Origin: CAILUF01 sp964505265
GTDB lineage: Bacteria; Pseudomonadota; Alphaproteobacteria; Rickettsiales; UBA1997
NCBI GenBank assembly: GCA_964505265.1
Contig: CAZDGN010000008.1
Coordinates: forward strand, 1-59,223
Length of the DNA stretch: 59,223 nucleotides
Direction of reading: 5' to 3'
The notes beneath the pieces were generated by a model. It made no database searches and was not told the origin of the DNA. It saw nothing but the letters and a program-made list of their open reading frames with translations. Within the stretch, counting starts at the first letter, position 1. Each line of letters starts with the position of its first letter. The position numbers and the translations under genes were made by a program. This document shows positions 1 to 9,491 of this stretch, piece after piece.

Positions 1-52
1 TAGCGGTCTCCAAAACCGTTGGTTGGGGGTTCGATTCCTCTCGCTCCTGCCA
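1..52 (+). tRNA. trnW: tRNA-Trp (CCA), 5' end cut by window edge
   Basis: The anticodon arm, variable loop, T arm and acceptor 3' strand are visible. The seven-base loop at 8-14 holds anticodon CCA (10-12), the T loop reads TTCGATT, and an encoded CCA lies at 50-52. The 5' half is outside the window. A tRNA-Trp just before secE is common in bacteria and supports the call. Confidence 0.93.
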
Positions 53-73
53 CTTAATTTTATAATTTTATTT

Positions 74-250
74 GTGATAAATTTTTTCAAAGAAGTAATT
101 GAAGAGTCAAAAAAACTTAACTTTCCAAAGTGGAAAGAGACTTATATAACTTCAATTACAATTTTAATAACAATAATAGTTTTTTCGTTAACAATTTTGT
201 TGGCTGATTTTTTGATTTCAAAAATAATTCGTTTAATTTTTGGTTTATAA
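74..250 (+). CDS. secE: Preprotein translocase subunit SecE
   Basis: SecE is the small membrane subunit that clamps SecY in the Sec translocon. The 58-residue product begins with an amphipathic stretch (FFKEVIEESKKLNFPKW), then has one hydrophobic membrane segment (about residues 25-55), the usual minimal single-span form. I chose the GTG at 74: longer readings in this frame run back into the tRNA, and the conserved part begins just after this codon. There is no clear ribosome binding site. It lies one base before nusG, as in nearly all bacteria. Confidence 0.9.
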   Translation: MINFFKEVIEESKKLNFPKWKETYITSITILITIIVFSLTILLADFLISKIIRLIFGL

Positions 251-251
251 T

Positions 252-791
252 ATGGAACAAAATAATTTCAAATGGTATATTCTTAATGTAATGGCTGGGC
301 AAGAAAATAAAATTGCTTCAGAAATTAAAACTCTAATTCTAAAGGGGTCTATTAGTAACAATGTATCCGAGGTCATTGTTCCTACTAAGCAAATGATAAA
401 AATTAAAAAAGGACAAAAGGTTCAGGAAATGCAAAAATTATTCCCTGGATATGTCTTTGTTTTTGCCAACCTTTCAAGTGATGCTTATAATACCATAAAT
501 TCTATACCAAAAGTGATGGGTTTTTTGGGGAGCAAAAATAATCCTAAACCAGTTGATGATGCTAAGATGCTTGATATTCTCAAATTAACCTCTGAACAAG
601 AGGTTGATACAAAAAATGTCTTTTTTGAAATTGGTGAAAATGTTAATATTACCGAAGGACCATTTGAATCTTTCAGCGGAGTAGTTGAGGATTTTGATGC
701 TGAAAAACAGAAGCTAAAAATTTCAGTTTTAATTTTTGGTAGAGCAACCTCAGTAGAGCTTAATATTAACCAAGTTGAAAAAATTTCCTAA
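252..791 (+). CDS. nusG: Transcription termination/antitermination factor NusG
   Basis: NusG binds RNA polymerase across the DNA cleft, promotes processive elongation and links it to Rho or ribosomes. The 179-residue protein has the N-terminal NGN domain (starting WYILNVMAGQE, with FPGYVFV about residue 65) and a C-terminal KOW domain with NITEGPFESFSGVVEDFD. The ATG at 252, one base after the secE stop, is the natural start; an upstream TTG at 240 would overlap secE. Unusually, rplK does not follow directly: about 2.4 kb of prepilin-like sequence intervenes. Confidence 0.96.
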   Translation: MEQNNFKWYILNVMAGQENKIASEIKTLILKGSISNNVSEVIVPTKQMIKIKKGQKVQEMQKLFPGYVFVFANLSSDAYNTINSIPKVMGFLGSKNNPKPVDDAKMLDILKLTSEQEVDTKNVFFEIGENVNITEGPFESFSGVVEDFDAEKQKLKISVLIFGRATSVELNINQVEKIS

Positions 792-878
792 AGTTAAATT
801 TTAATAAAAAATTTTTAATGTTTAGTTAAATAATTTTTTATATTTCTTAAATTTTAAAAAATTTTATAAACTTACAAA

Positions 879-1784
879 TTGTCCAAATCCAAAAACTCAA
901 AACTCAACGCTAATCTAGCATTCTCTTTAGTTGAAATTTCTATTGTTATTCTTATTATTGGTATATTAATTGCTGGTATTACTAACGGTATGGATTTGTA
1001 TTATGACTATCGTGTTGAAATGGCAAAACAAATCACCCAAAAATCAAGAGTGGCAACTCTAAAAAATTTGGTTGCGTGGTTTGAATCTTCTCAAAAATCA
1101 AGTTTTGAGCCTAATAATATTGGAAATGAAGCTAAAATCACTAAATGGAAGAATATCGCCCCAACTTTAATTGGAAAGCTTCACCTCGAACCTGTCCCAT
1201 TATATGGAACTGTACCCAAATCGCTTGGTCCAAGTTTTAAAGAAAATACCCAGTCTTCCTTACCAGGAGCCTACTTCGAATTAAATTATAATAATTGCTT
1301 ATATTTGCCAGCTGGTTACGATATTGGTTCTCTTCAAAATACCATTTTTATACTTTTTAAACTTGATAAATTAAACGATGGTCAAAATAGAATTATATCG
1401 ACATGGAATAGTTCACGAAATTATTGGTTTGAAGGTAGAGTTCTAGGGCATATAATAAATTCAAATACAGGAGTTTCATATTTTACCAATCCAACAATAA
1501 GTAATAATGGAAGTTATTCAAAAAATAGAACTGAATTATTAAACTATTATATTAAACCTGGTAATGCCAAGCTTTATCATAATAAAAATCTTATTTCAGA
1601 AAAAAATGATGTTTTAGTTTACTCCGCATATAGTCAAGCACACCTAACATTTGGTTGTAAGTTTGGTATTGGATATAACTATCCCTCAATATTAATTTAC
1701 GAGATTATTGTATTTGACCGATATATCAATGATCAAGAGCGAAAAATTGTTGAAGACTATCTTTATAAAAAGTGGAATTTATAA
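879..1784 (+). CDS. Prepilin-type protein with C-terminal LamG-like region
   Basis: The N-terminus carries a type IV prepilin/pseudopilin signal: a short polar leader, then AFSLVEISIVILIIGILIAG, with Phe at +1, Glu at +5 and a hydrophobic helix. The residue before the cleavage site is Ala instead of the usual Gly. The remaining 240 or so residues look like a concanavalin A/LamG-type beta sandwich (for example NTIFILFKLDKL and the ending IYEIIVFDRYINDQERKIV), typical of large pilin-like surface proteins that bind glycans or other ligands. The apparent start is TTG at 879 (MSKSKNSKLN), with no Shine-Dalgarno site. A decayed paralogue follows. The role in pili or secretion is inferred, as no assembly genes are in the window. 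Confidence 0.72.
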   Translation: MSKSKNSKLNANLAFSLVEISIVILIIGILIAGITNGMDLYYDYRVEMAKQITQKSRVATLKNLVAWFESSQKSSFEPNNIGNEAKITKWKNIAPTLIGKLHLEPVPLYGTVPKSLGPSFKENTQSSLPGAYFELNYNNCLYLPAGYDIGSLQNTIFILFKLDKLNDGQNRIISTWNSSRNYWFEGRVLGHIINSNTGVSYFTNPTISNNGSYSKNRTELLNYYIKPGNAKLYHNKNLISEKNDVLVYSAYSQAHLTFGCKFGIGYNYPSILIYEIIVFDRYINDQERKIVEDYLYKKWNL

Positions 1785-1790
1785 AAAATT

Positions 1791-2956
1791 ATGAATAAAA
1801 TTAAAAAGGTGTTCTCAATAATCGAAATTTCTATAGTTATTTGGTCACGGGAATTTTGATTTCTGAGGTATCCAGGGGTATTGATTTATAACAAGATTAT
1901 AATTTGGAAGTGGCTAGAAATTTAACTAGAAATTCCATAGTTTCTTGTCTTGACAATATTCGATTATGGTATGAAACAACGTTAAATTAAGGTTTTTCTA
2001 ACAAATTGTACAAAATTAATTAATTCTACACTTCTTACCTATTAATCTAATGCAATTAATAATGCTTGTGGTCCATAATATATAAGAGACTGAATAATTA
2101 ACCTACCCAGATTAAATTTTGTTAATGAATTTAGGTCTTCAACCCAGCAATTTATGGTAATTGATAGTAATTACAAATTCGATATTGATGATTTTAACAT
2201 TTATATTGTATTTGAGTTAAATAAATTAATACTAGGAGCCGCTTTTTTTATGATGTATAATCTATTTAATGGTTATTCAGGAAATTCGGGTTTAGGAATA
2301 AAACTTAATTATGAAAACTTATTTACTTATTTAGGCTATACTAATTCAGTAATATTTTTTCATATGTATTTTATCAAGATTTTAATATATAATAGGCTAA
2401 TAAAAATTATTTATTAGAAATATCGCTGAAATTGTTCAATAATTCATATTAAATAAAATTGAATGCAAAAACAATTAAAAGTGCCACAATATCTAGCCCA
2501 TTATTTAATCTTCTTAATCAAAGTGATTCATATAATTTTTATTATGCATATTGGAACAATTAATACAGTCCTCAAGCCAGTAATATTGGGGTTTGGGATA
2601 TGTGGAGTTGCAAAGATTATTTATATAGTCCAAAAAGACCATTAATTGTTTATGCCGTTCAAAATGTTGATGAAAAATTTCATATTTGAGGAGTCAAAAG
2701 ATCTAACAAAATAATAAATAGTAATCTAAATGATGCCGCAATAAAAACAGAAAATTTGTCTGAAAATGCTTATATATACTGGGGACAATGCATTGAGTCA
2801 CTTTCTATGGGATGTATCGGTGAATTTATAATATTTTTAGAACAGTTAACAAATTCACAGGTATATAAAATTGAAGAATATCTATCAAAAAATGGGATGT
2901 TCCATTTGTTCAAAAATTACAGTTTATATAAAAAATATAAAGCAAAAAAGTTATAA
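1791..2956 (+). pseudogene. Decayed paralogue of the prepilin/LamG-like gene
   Basis: Starting at ATG 1791, one frame reads MNKIKKVFSIIEISIVI, then a frameshift continues as LVTGILISEVSRGIDL, a stop, then QDYNLEVARNLTRNSIV. These align segment by segment with the intact gene upstream (FSLVEISIVI, IIGILIAGITNGMDLYYDY, RVEMAKQITQKSRV). Around 2100-2250 the translation gives YKFDIDDFNIYIVFELNKL, matching the intact YDIGSLQNTIFILFKLDKL. The end at about 2800-2940 (GEFIIFLEQLTNSQVYKIEEYL) matches YEIIVFDRYINDQERKIVEDYL. Several stops and frameshifts make it non-functional. It fills the otherwise geneless 1785-3170 stretch. Confidence 0.75.
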
Positions 2957-3170
2957 TAAACTAAAATGTATATTGAAATTTATAGTTTTAAAAAAAATAA
3001 AAAAAAACTTGCAATACAAATTTAAACTCTTAAAATAATCGGACTTAAAATTAAAAAAAGTGGTAGAAATTTATTTTCGCTAAAAGTCGTAGAGGTGTTA
3101 TTTTATTGATGTTATACCAATAACATTGTTAAAATAAACCTTATGTTAACCACCAAATTCAAATAAAATT

Positions 3171-3605
3171 ATGTCAAAAAATAAAGAAATCCTTGGCCTT
3201 ATAAAATTACAAGTGCCACTTGGGAAAGCCAATCCCGCACCTCCAATTGGTCCAGCATTGGGTCAAAAAGGTTTAAATATTATGGAGTTTTGCAAACAGT
3301 TCAATGCTTTAAAGCTAGAATTTGAGCAAGGAACTCCAATCCCTGTAACAATTGTTGCATATAAAGATAAAAGTTTTACATTTACTACCAAAAATCCTCC
3401 AGTATCTTATTTAATTCAAAAAGAAATTAAGTTAGCTAAAGGTTCGTCAAATCCAGGAAAGGATATGGTTGGAAAAATTACCAAGCAACAAATTTTAAAT
3501 GTTGCCAAAAAGAAAATGGCTGATATGAATGCCACATCGCTGGAGTCTTGTGCCTCAATGGTAGCTGGTTCAGCAATGTCAATGGGTCTTGAAGTAATTG
3601 AATAA
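3171..3605 (+). CDS. rplK: 50S ribosomal protein L11
   Basis: L11 forms the stalk base and GTPase-associated centre of the 50S subunit, and binds 23S rRNA helices 43/44. The 144-residue protein shows the family pattern: IKLQVPLGKANPAPPIGPALGQ near the N-terminus, the VAYKDKSFTF strand, and a C-terminal RNA-binding domain ending ESCASMVAGSAMSMGLEV. Length is normal. It heads the ribosomal/RNA polymerase cluster, 8 bases before rplA. It must have a promoter in the AT-rich stretch after the decayed prepilin gene, or be read through from nusG. Confidence 0.98.
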   Translation: MSKNKEILGLIKLQVPLGKANPAPPIGPALGQKGLNIMEFCKQFNALKLEFEQGTPIPVTIVAYKDKSFTFTTKNPPVSYLIQKEIKLAKGSSNPGKDMVGKITKQQILNVAKKKMADMNATSLESCASMVAGSAMSMGLEVIE

Positions 3606-3613
3606 TTTATAAA

Positions 3614-4312
3614 ATGGCAAATAAAGTAAAAAACAAAAAATCAAAACAAATTCAAGAAAAATTAAAAGCACAAAATCTTGAAGAAGCACTCAACAAAATT
3701 AAAGAAATTGCAATTGCAAAAAAAAGAAAATTTGTTGAATCAATTGATATCGCAGTTAATTTGGGAATTGATCCAAAGCAATCTGATCAAGCTGTCAAAG
3801 GCTCTATATTACTTCCAAACGGATCTGGAAAAAAAATTAAAGTTGTTGTCTTTACCGGCAATGATGATCTTCAAAAAACTGCTATAGAATCTGGTGCATT
3901 AATGGCAGGACTTGAAGATTTAGTTGCTAAAATTGAGGGAGGATTTTTGGATTTCGATTGCTGTATAGCAACCCCAGATGTTATGCCTAAAATTAGCAAA
4001 ATTGCAAAAAAACTAGGACCTCGCGGATTGATGCCAAGTCCTAAAAACGGAACCGTCTCTAACGATATTAAAAAAGCCGTATCCGAAGCAATTAAAGGTA
4101 AAGCAGATTTTAAAAATGATAAAGGTGGAACTGTTCACTGTTTAATAGGTAAGGTAAGTTTTGAAACCTCTCAGCTTATTGAAAATTTGCAAGTTGTAGT
4201 TAAGGCAATTAAAGATGCAAAGCCAGAAGCTTCAAAAGGTAAATACATCAAAGCATTTTACATTAATTCAACAATGGGACCCTCAATCGAGGTTCCGGTT
4301 GAATCGGTTTAA
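3614..4312 (+). CDS. rplA: 50S ribosomal protein L1
   Basis: L1 binds 23S rRNA at the mobile L1 stalk, helps release E-site tRNA, and in many bacteria represses its own operon. The 232 residues include the typical FVESIDIAVNLGIDPKQSDQ start, the GPRGLMPSPKNGTV signature near the middle and the C-terminal YIKAFYINSTMGPSIEV. It begins with a lysine-rich stretch (about 15 residues) before the conserved domain. It follows rplK by 8 bases. Confidence 0.98.
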   Translation: MANKVKNKKSKQIQEKLKAQNLEEALNKIKEIAIAKKRKFVESIDIAVNLGIDPKQSDQAVKGSILLPNGSGKKIKVVVFTGNDDLQKTAIESGALMAGLEDLVAKIEGGFLDFDCCIATPDVMPKISKIAKKLGPRGLMPSPKNGTVSNDIKKAVSEAIKGKADFKNDKGGTVHCLIGKVSFETSQLIENLQVVVKAIKDAKPEASKGKYIKAFYINSTMGPSIEVPVESV

Positions 4313-4328
4313 TTGAATATGGTTAGCA

Positions 4329-4823
4329 ATGAATAAGAATGAAAAAGCAAATTTAGTTTCGTCGTTAAAAAGTTCGGTAGTTGGAAGTGCATTTGTTGCA
4401 ATTATCCATTACCGCGGAATGACAGACAAGCAATTATACGATCTTCGTGTTTCTTTAAAAACGAAAGGATGTAATTTAAAAATATCAAAGAATACTTTAG
4501 TTAAGGTTGCGCTTAAAGGAACCGAATTAGAGCCGCTAACAGAATTTTTAGTTGGTCCTACGGCAGTTGTATATTCTCAAGATCCGGTTGCCGTAGCTAA
4601 AGTTATTTCGGATACTGCTAAAACAGTTCAAGCCCTTAAAATTATCACTGGTTTTTTCAATAAAGAATTAATGAGTGATGCCAAAATAAAAGAAATGGCC
4701 AAATTAGGATCACTTGATGAGGTTCGTGCATCTTTTGTCGGAATTTTAAAAGGCGCCCAGTCAAAATTTGTTAGAGTTTTAAATGCTCCAAAAGACGGAT
4801 TGGCAACTTTAAAAACTCAATAA
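4329..4823 (+). CDS. rplJ: 50S ribosomal protein L10
   Basis: L10 anchors the L7/L12 dimers to the ribosomal stalk. The 164-residue protein begins MNKNEKANLVSSLKS, contains VAIIHYRGMTDKQLYDLR and the LKISKNTLVKVALKGT rRNA-binding segment, and ends with a helical tail for L7/L12 dimers. It follows rplA by 16 bases and precedes rplL by 35, the standard order. Confidence 0.97.
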   Translation: MNKNEKANLVSSLKSSVVGSAFVAIIHYRGMTDKQLYDLRVSLKTKGCNLKISKNTLVKVALKGTELEPLTEFLVGPTAVVYSQDPVAVAKVISDTAKTVQALKIITGFFNKELMSDAKIKEMAKLGSLDEVRASFVGILKGAQSKFVRVLNAPKDGLATLKTQ

Positions 4824-4858
4824 AAATTATTAATAATATTAACTTTAAAAATAAAATT

Positions 4859-5230
4859 ATGTCAGTAAATCTTGATCAAATCGCAGAAACATTATCAACT
4901 CTTACCGTATTGGAATTAGCTGATCTTAGTAAAAAACTTGAGGATAAATGGGGAGTTTCAGCCGCTTCTTTCGCAGTCGCCGCCCCAGCTGGTGTAGCTG
5001 CAGCTGTTGCTGAAGTTAAGGATAAGTTTGAAGTTGTTTTAACTGCTTCAGGAGATAATAAAATCAATGTTATTAAAGAGGTTCGTGTTATCACTGGTCT
5101 TGGCTTAAAAGAAGCTAAAGATTTAGTCGAAGGTGCTCCAAAAACTCTTAAATCAGATGTAGCTAAAGCTGAAGCCGAAGAAATGAAGAAGAAATTAGAA
5201 GCAGCTGGTGCCAAAGTAGAATTAAAATAG
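4859..5230 (+). CDS. rplL: 50S ribosomal protein L7/L12
   Basis: L7/L12 is the multicopy acidic stalk protein that recruits and stimulates translational GTPases. The 123 residues have an N-terminal dimerization helix pair (VLELADLSKKLEDKWGV), a short Ala-rich hinge, and the C-terminal domain with KINVIKEVRVITGLGLKEAK and the ending KKKLEAAGAKVELK. Length is normal. A hairpin with a T-run follows, consistent with attenuation between the ribosomal protein genes and rpoB. Confidence 0.98.
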   Translation: MSVNLDQIAETLSTLTVLELADLSKKLEDKWGVSAASFAVAAPAGVAAAVAEVKDKFEVVLTASGDNKINVIKEVRVITGLGLKEAKDLVEGAPKTLKSDVAKAEAEEMKKKLEAAGAKVELK

Positions 5231-5251
5231 CTTCTACTAATATTTATTTAT

Positions 5252-5287
5252 GCTAAGCCATTCAATTATGATTGGCTTAGCTTTTTC
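5252..5287 (+). terminator. Rho-independent terminator or attenuator between rplL and rpoB
   Basis: A perfect 9-bp stem, GCTAAGCCA (5252-5260) with TGGCTTAGC (5273-5281), has a 12-base loop and is followed by a run of five T. Partial termination here would set the ratio of ribosomal proteins to polymerase subunits, as in the classical rplL-rpoB attenuator. Confidence 0.75.
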
Positions 5288-5344
5288 ATTTAGGTTATTA
5301 AATTGTAAACTAAAAATTTAATTAAAAATCTGATAACTACCCAT

Positions 5345-8300
5345 ATGCTTCAATCAAGAAATAAAGAACAAGTAACACTTAGAAAATCATTTAGCAACAA
5401 TCAAGATAAGCAATCAATACCTCATTTAATATCTCTTCAACAAGACTCATATGATAAGTTTTTGCAACTAAATGTTAAACCTGAAGAAAGAAAAAATATT
5501 GGTATTCAATCAGTATTTAATTCCTTTTTTCCTGTATCGGACTCTGCTGGAAAGGTAACTGTAGAATTTATTAGCTACAATTTAAAACAACCAAGATTTG
5601 AATCCTCAGAATGCTTATCGGCTGGCAAAACTTTTTCATCAGCACTTAGCGCTAATTTAAGATTAGTTTTGTGGCATCAAGAAGATGGTAGCGATATAAA
5701 GGAGATAAAGTCTATCAAGGAACAAGAAGTATATTTTTGTGAAATTCCTTTAATGACTGAAAGTGGAAGCTTTATTTTCAACGGTGCGGAGAGAGTTATT
5801 GTTTCTCAGATGCGCAGAGCTCCCGGTGTATTTTTTGATAGTGAAAATGCTAAGGTTTCAGGTGCCAAATCATATACAGCTAAAATCATTCCACATATTG
5901 GTTCCTGGCTTGATTTTGAATTTGATGGAAAAGATATTTTACATTTTAGAATTGATAAAAAAAGAAAAATACCAGCAACTACTTTGCTTAGAGCAATTGG
6001 TCTAACGTCTGAAAATATTATTACTAATTTTTATGGATCGCATAATGCCTTCATAACTAAAAATGGTTGGGCAATAAATTTTGACCAATCATTATTTAAT
6101 TCCAAAAAAATTCCTTATGACTTAATAAGTCCCGATACTGGAGAGATTGCAGTTAAAGAGGGAACTAAAATCAACAGAAAGTTAATTGAAAAATTAACCG
6201 CAGATAAATTTGAAAGCTATAAATTAACCGATGAAGCCTTACTTGGTTTTGTATATGCACAAGATTTAGTCGAATCGGAAACTGGAGAGCTTCTTCTTGA
6301 AGCTGGATCAATTGTAACTGCTGAGAGTCTTGAAATTTTGCAAAAATTAAACTTCAAAAATGTAAAAATTATAAATCCGAGCAAATCTGATATTGGTCCA
6401 TATATTTACAACACTCTAATTGTTGATAAAAATGTCACCCAAAAAGATGCTCTATTTGATATTTACAAAGCAGTTAGATTGGGAGAGGTTCCTTCATCTA
6501 ACGAAATTGCAAAATCATTTTTTGATAATTTATTTTTCAATGACACCCGATATAACTTATCTGATGTTGGAAGAATGAAAATGAATCATCGTCTAGGTTT
6601 AGATGTGAGCAACCAGTCCCTGTACCTAACGGCAAATGATGTTGAACATACAATTAAAATTTTAAGCAAAATCAAGCATAATGATCTCAAAACCGACGAT
6701 ATAGATAACCTTGCCAATAGAAGAGTCCGTGCAGTTGGTGAATTGGTTGAAAATCAAATGAGAATTGGTATGACTAGAGTGGAAAAATCAATTCTTGAAA
6801 AAATCAACTCAGTGGAATCTGATACTTTAATGCCTCAAGCTGTTATTAACTCCAAACCTCTTATAACGGCGGTTAAAGACTTTTTCGCTACATCTCAACT
6901 TTCGCAATTCATGGATCAAACCAATCCATTGGCTGATATAACGCACAAAAGAAGATTATCTGCTCTAGGACCGGGTGGATTAACTCGTGAAAGAGCGGGA
7001 TTTGAAGTCCGAGATGTTCATCCGACCCATTACGGAAGAATCTGCCCAATTGAAACACCTGAGGGACAAAATATCGGTCTTATTAATAGCTTAGCCACTT
7101 ATGCACGAGTTAATGATTTTGGATTTATTGAAACTCCATATCGAAAAGTTGTTAATGGAAAGATTACTAATGAAGTTCAGTATTTATCTGCAATTAACGA
7201 GATAAATTTTTCAATTGCCCCATCAAATATTTCAATTGCTGAAAATGGAGTGATTAAAGATGACTTGGTTACCTGTAGAAGAAATGGGGAATTCATCATG
7301 ATCTCGCCAGATAAAATTGACTATATTGATGTATCCACAAAACAAATAGTTTCAGTAGCAACAACTTTAATTCCATTCTTAGAAAATGATGATGCAAACC
7401 GTGCATTGATGGGTTCAAACATGCAACGTCAAGCCGTTCCCTTGTTGCGTCCTGATGCCCCATTGGTTGGAACTGGTATGGAGTCAGTTATTGCATCCGA
7501 TTCTGGTGCTACAATTAAAGCTAAGCACAGTGGAGTGATAAAATTTGTAGATTCTTCTAAGATCATTATTGAATATCAAGATGAAGATGCTATTAGTAAA
7601 ATTGATATTTGTAAATTAAATAAATATGTTAGGACTAACCAAGATACATGTATAAATCAAAGACCAACAGTAGAAGTAGGTGAATATGTTCATGCTGGTC
7701 AAATTATCAGCGACGGGCATAGTATTTCAAATGGTGAAATTGCTCTTGGAAAAAATGTAAGGGTTGCTTTTATGCCATGGAATGGTTATAATTTTGAAGA
7801 CTCAATTATAATTTCAGAAAAATTAATTGCCGATGACACATTTACTTCAATTCACATTGAAGAGCTTGAAGTAGTAGCCAGAGATACTCGCTTAGGGCCT
7901 GAAGAAATAACTAGAGATATACCTAATGTAAGTGAAGAAGTTTTAACCAAACTTGATGAAGAGGGTATAATCCATATTGGAGCTGAAGTTATCGCGGGTG
8001 ATATTTTAGTTGGAAAAACAACTCCTAAAAGTGAGTCACCAATGACTCCAGAAGAAAAATTGCTTAAAGTAATTTTTGGAGAGAAGGCGGCAGATGTTAA
8101 GGACTCTTCCTTGTATGTTCCAACTGGAGTTAGCGGAACCGTTGTTGATGTTCGAGTTTTTTTACGAAAAGGTATAGAAAAAGATGAGCGTTCAATCTAT
8201 ATTGAAATGCAACAGATCGAAGAATTATCTAAGGCAAAAAATCTTAGAGTGCAATTCCTAGATAATTCTTGCAAGGAATCACTAATTAAAATTTTTGAAA

Positions 8301-9433
8301 ATCAAAAAATTTCTAATTCTTTAGATAAAGTTAAATCAGGAACAAAATTAGATAATGAATTTTTAACAACATTGTCAAAAGTCCAATTATCAAAAATTGT
8401 TATAGATGATTCTAAAGCAATGGATAAGGCAGAAAAAATTGTAAAATCTAATTCTACATTGATTGCAGAAATTGAAGCTGAGTTTGCTGAAAAAGTAGCA
8501 AGAATCAAAGCTGGAGAAGAATTGGGGCAGGGTATTTTAAAAATTGTTAAGGTATACATTGCCACAAAATATCGTCTTCAACCTGGTGATAAAATGGCTG
8601 GAAGACACGGTAATAAAGGTGTTGTTTCAAAAATCGCTCCAATTGAGGATATGCCTTTTTCTGAAGATGGAGAGCCGGTAGATATAGTATTAAACCCGCT
8701 AGGTGTTCCCTCTCGTATGAATGTGGGTCAAATATTAGAAACCCACTTGGGCTTGGCTTCAAAAGAATTGGGTAAAAAAATCGCAAAACTTCTTGATGAA
8801 GCTTCGATACAAAAGGCGGAATATGTTAAAAATATTCGTCAATTTTTAAATAAAATTTACACCAATGAAGAAGAATTAAAGCATATTAATTCTCTATCGG
8901 AAAATGAATTAATCAAGCTTGCTAATAATCTAAAAAACGGCATTCCTTTTGCTACTGGAATTTTTGAAGGAGCTAAAGAAAAATATATTTCCAATTTATT
9001 AGATATTGCAGATGTTGATAATTCTGGACAGATACAGCTTTTTGATGGTAAAACAGGTGATAAATTTGATCGTAAGGTAACGGTTGGTTACATTTATATG
9101 CTCAAGCTACACCATTTGGTTGACGATAAAATACATGCAAGATCAATTGGTCCATACAGCCTGATAACTCAACAGCCATTGGGTGGAAAATCTCACTTTG
9201 GTGGACAAAGATTTGGCGAAATGGAATGTTGGGCGTTGCAGGCATATGGAGCAGCATATACCCTCCAAGAAATGCTCACTGTTAAATCAGATGATGTGGT
9301 TGGTAGAATTAAAATATACGAATCAATCATTCAAGGCAATCAAAATTTCAATTGTAGCATACCAGAATCATTTAATGTTATGATTAAAGAGGTTCGCTCT
9401 CTTGGACTAAATATTGAACTTATTGAAGAATAA
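5345..9433 (+). CDS. rpoB: DNA-directed RNA polymerase subunit beta
   Basis: This 1362-residue beta subunit forms one side of the polymerase cleft and contributes to the catalytic centre and RNA exit path. The rifampicin-region block is intact (LSQFMDQTNPLADITHKRR, then LSALGPGGLTRERAGFEVRD and ICPIETPEGQNIGLI). The C-terminal part has KMAGRHGNKGVVSKI and GGKSHFGGQRFGEMECWAL. Size and order are standard. No frameshift or missing block was seen. There is no obvious Shine-Dalgarno site before ATG 5345. Confidence 0.99.
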   Translation: MLQSRNKEQVTLRKSFSNNQDKQSIPHLISLQQDSYDKFLQLNVKPEERKNIGIQSVFNSFFPVSDSAGKVTVEFISYNLKQPRFESSECLSAGKTFSSALSANLRLVLWHQEDGSDIKEIKSIKEQEVYFCEIPLMTESGSFIFNGAERVIVSQMRRAPGVFFDSENAKVSGAKSYTAKIIPHIGSWLDFEFDGKDILHFRIDKKRKIPATTLLRAIGLTSENIITNFYGSHNAFITKNGWAINFDQSLFNSKKIPYDLISPDTGEIAVKEGTKINRKLIEKLTADKFESYKLTDEALLGFVYAQDLVESETGELLLEAGSIVTAESLEILQKLNFKNVKIINPSKSDIGPYIYNTLIVDKNVTQKDALFDIYKAVRLGEVPSSNEIAKSFFDNLFFNDTRYNLSDVGRMKMNHRLGLDVSNQSLYLTANDVEHTIKILSKIKHNDLKTDDIDNLANRRVRAVGELVENQMRIGMTRVEKSILEKINSVESDTLMPQAVINSKPLITAVKDFFATSQLSQFMDQTNPLADITHKRRLSALGPGGLTRERAGFEVRDVHPTHYGRICPIETPEGQNIGLINSLATYARVNDFGFIETPYRKVVNGKITNEVQYLSAINEINFSIAPSNISIAENGVIKDDLVTCRRNGEFIMISPDKIDYIDVSTKQIVSVATTLIPFLENDDANRALMGSNMQRQAVPLLRPDAPLVGTGMESVIASDSGATIKAKHSGVIKFVDSSKIIIEYQDEDAISKIDICKLNKYVRTNQDTCINQRPTVEVGEYVHAGQIISDGHSISNGEIALGKNVRVAFMPWNGYNFEDSIIISEKLIADDTFTSIHIEELEVVARDTRLGPEEITRDIPNVSEEVLTKLDEEGIIHIGAEVIAGDILVGKTTPKSESPMTPEEKLLKVIFGEKAADVKDSSLYVPTGVSGTVVDVRVFLRKGIEKDERSIYIEMQQIEELSKAKNLRVQFLDNSCKESLIKIFENQKISNSLDKVKSGTKLDNEFLTTLSKVQLSKIVIDDSKAMDKAEKIVKSNSTLIAEIEAEFAEKVARIKAGEELGQGILKIVKVYIATKYRLQPGDKMAGRHGNKGVVSKIAPIEDMPFSEDGEPVDIVLNPLGVPSRMNVGQILETHLGLASKELGKKIAKLLDEASIQKAEYVKNIRQFLNKIYTNEEELKHINSLSENELIKLANNLKNGIPFATGIFEGAKEKYISNLLDIADVDNSGQIQLFDGKTGDKFDRKVTVGYIYMLKLHHLVDDKIHARSIGPYSLITQQPLGGKSHFGGQRFGEMECWALQAYGAAYTLQEMLTVKSDDVVGRIKIYESIIQGNQNFNCSIPESFNVMIKEVRSLGLNIELIEE

Positions 9434-9460
9434 TTTGTGATATTCACAAATTATTCTTTT
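9428..9460 (+). terminator. Hairpin with T-run between rpoB and rpoC
   Basis: A perfect 12-bp inverted repeat, GAATAATTTGTG (9428-9439) and CACAAATTATTC (9445-9456), with a 5-base loop, overlaps the rpoB stop and is followed by TTTT. It resembles an intrinsic terminator but sits inside the rpoBC unit. It may only attenuate, or protect the 3' end after processing. Confidence 0.6.
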
Positions 9461-9491
9461 ATTAATTTTTTAAAACTTATTAAAAATAAAA

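Noticed and set aside
4876..5214. A 112-codon minus-strand frame opposite rplL.
   Set aside because: It is a shadow of the Ala/Lys-rich rplL coding sequence.
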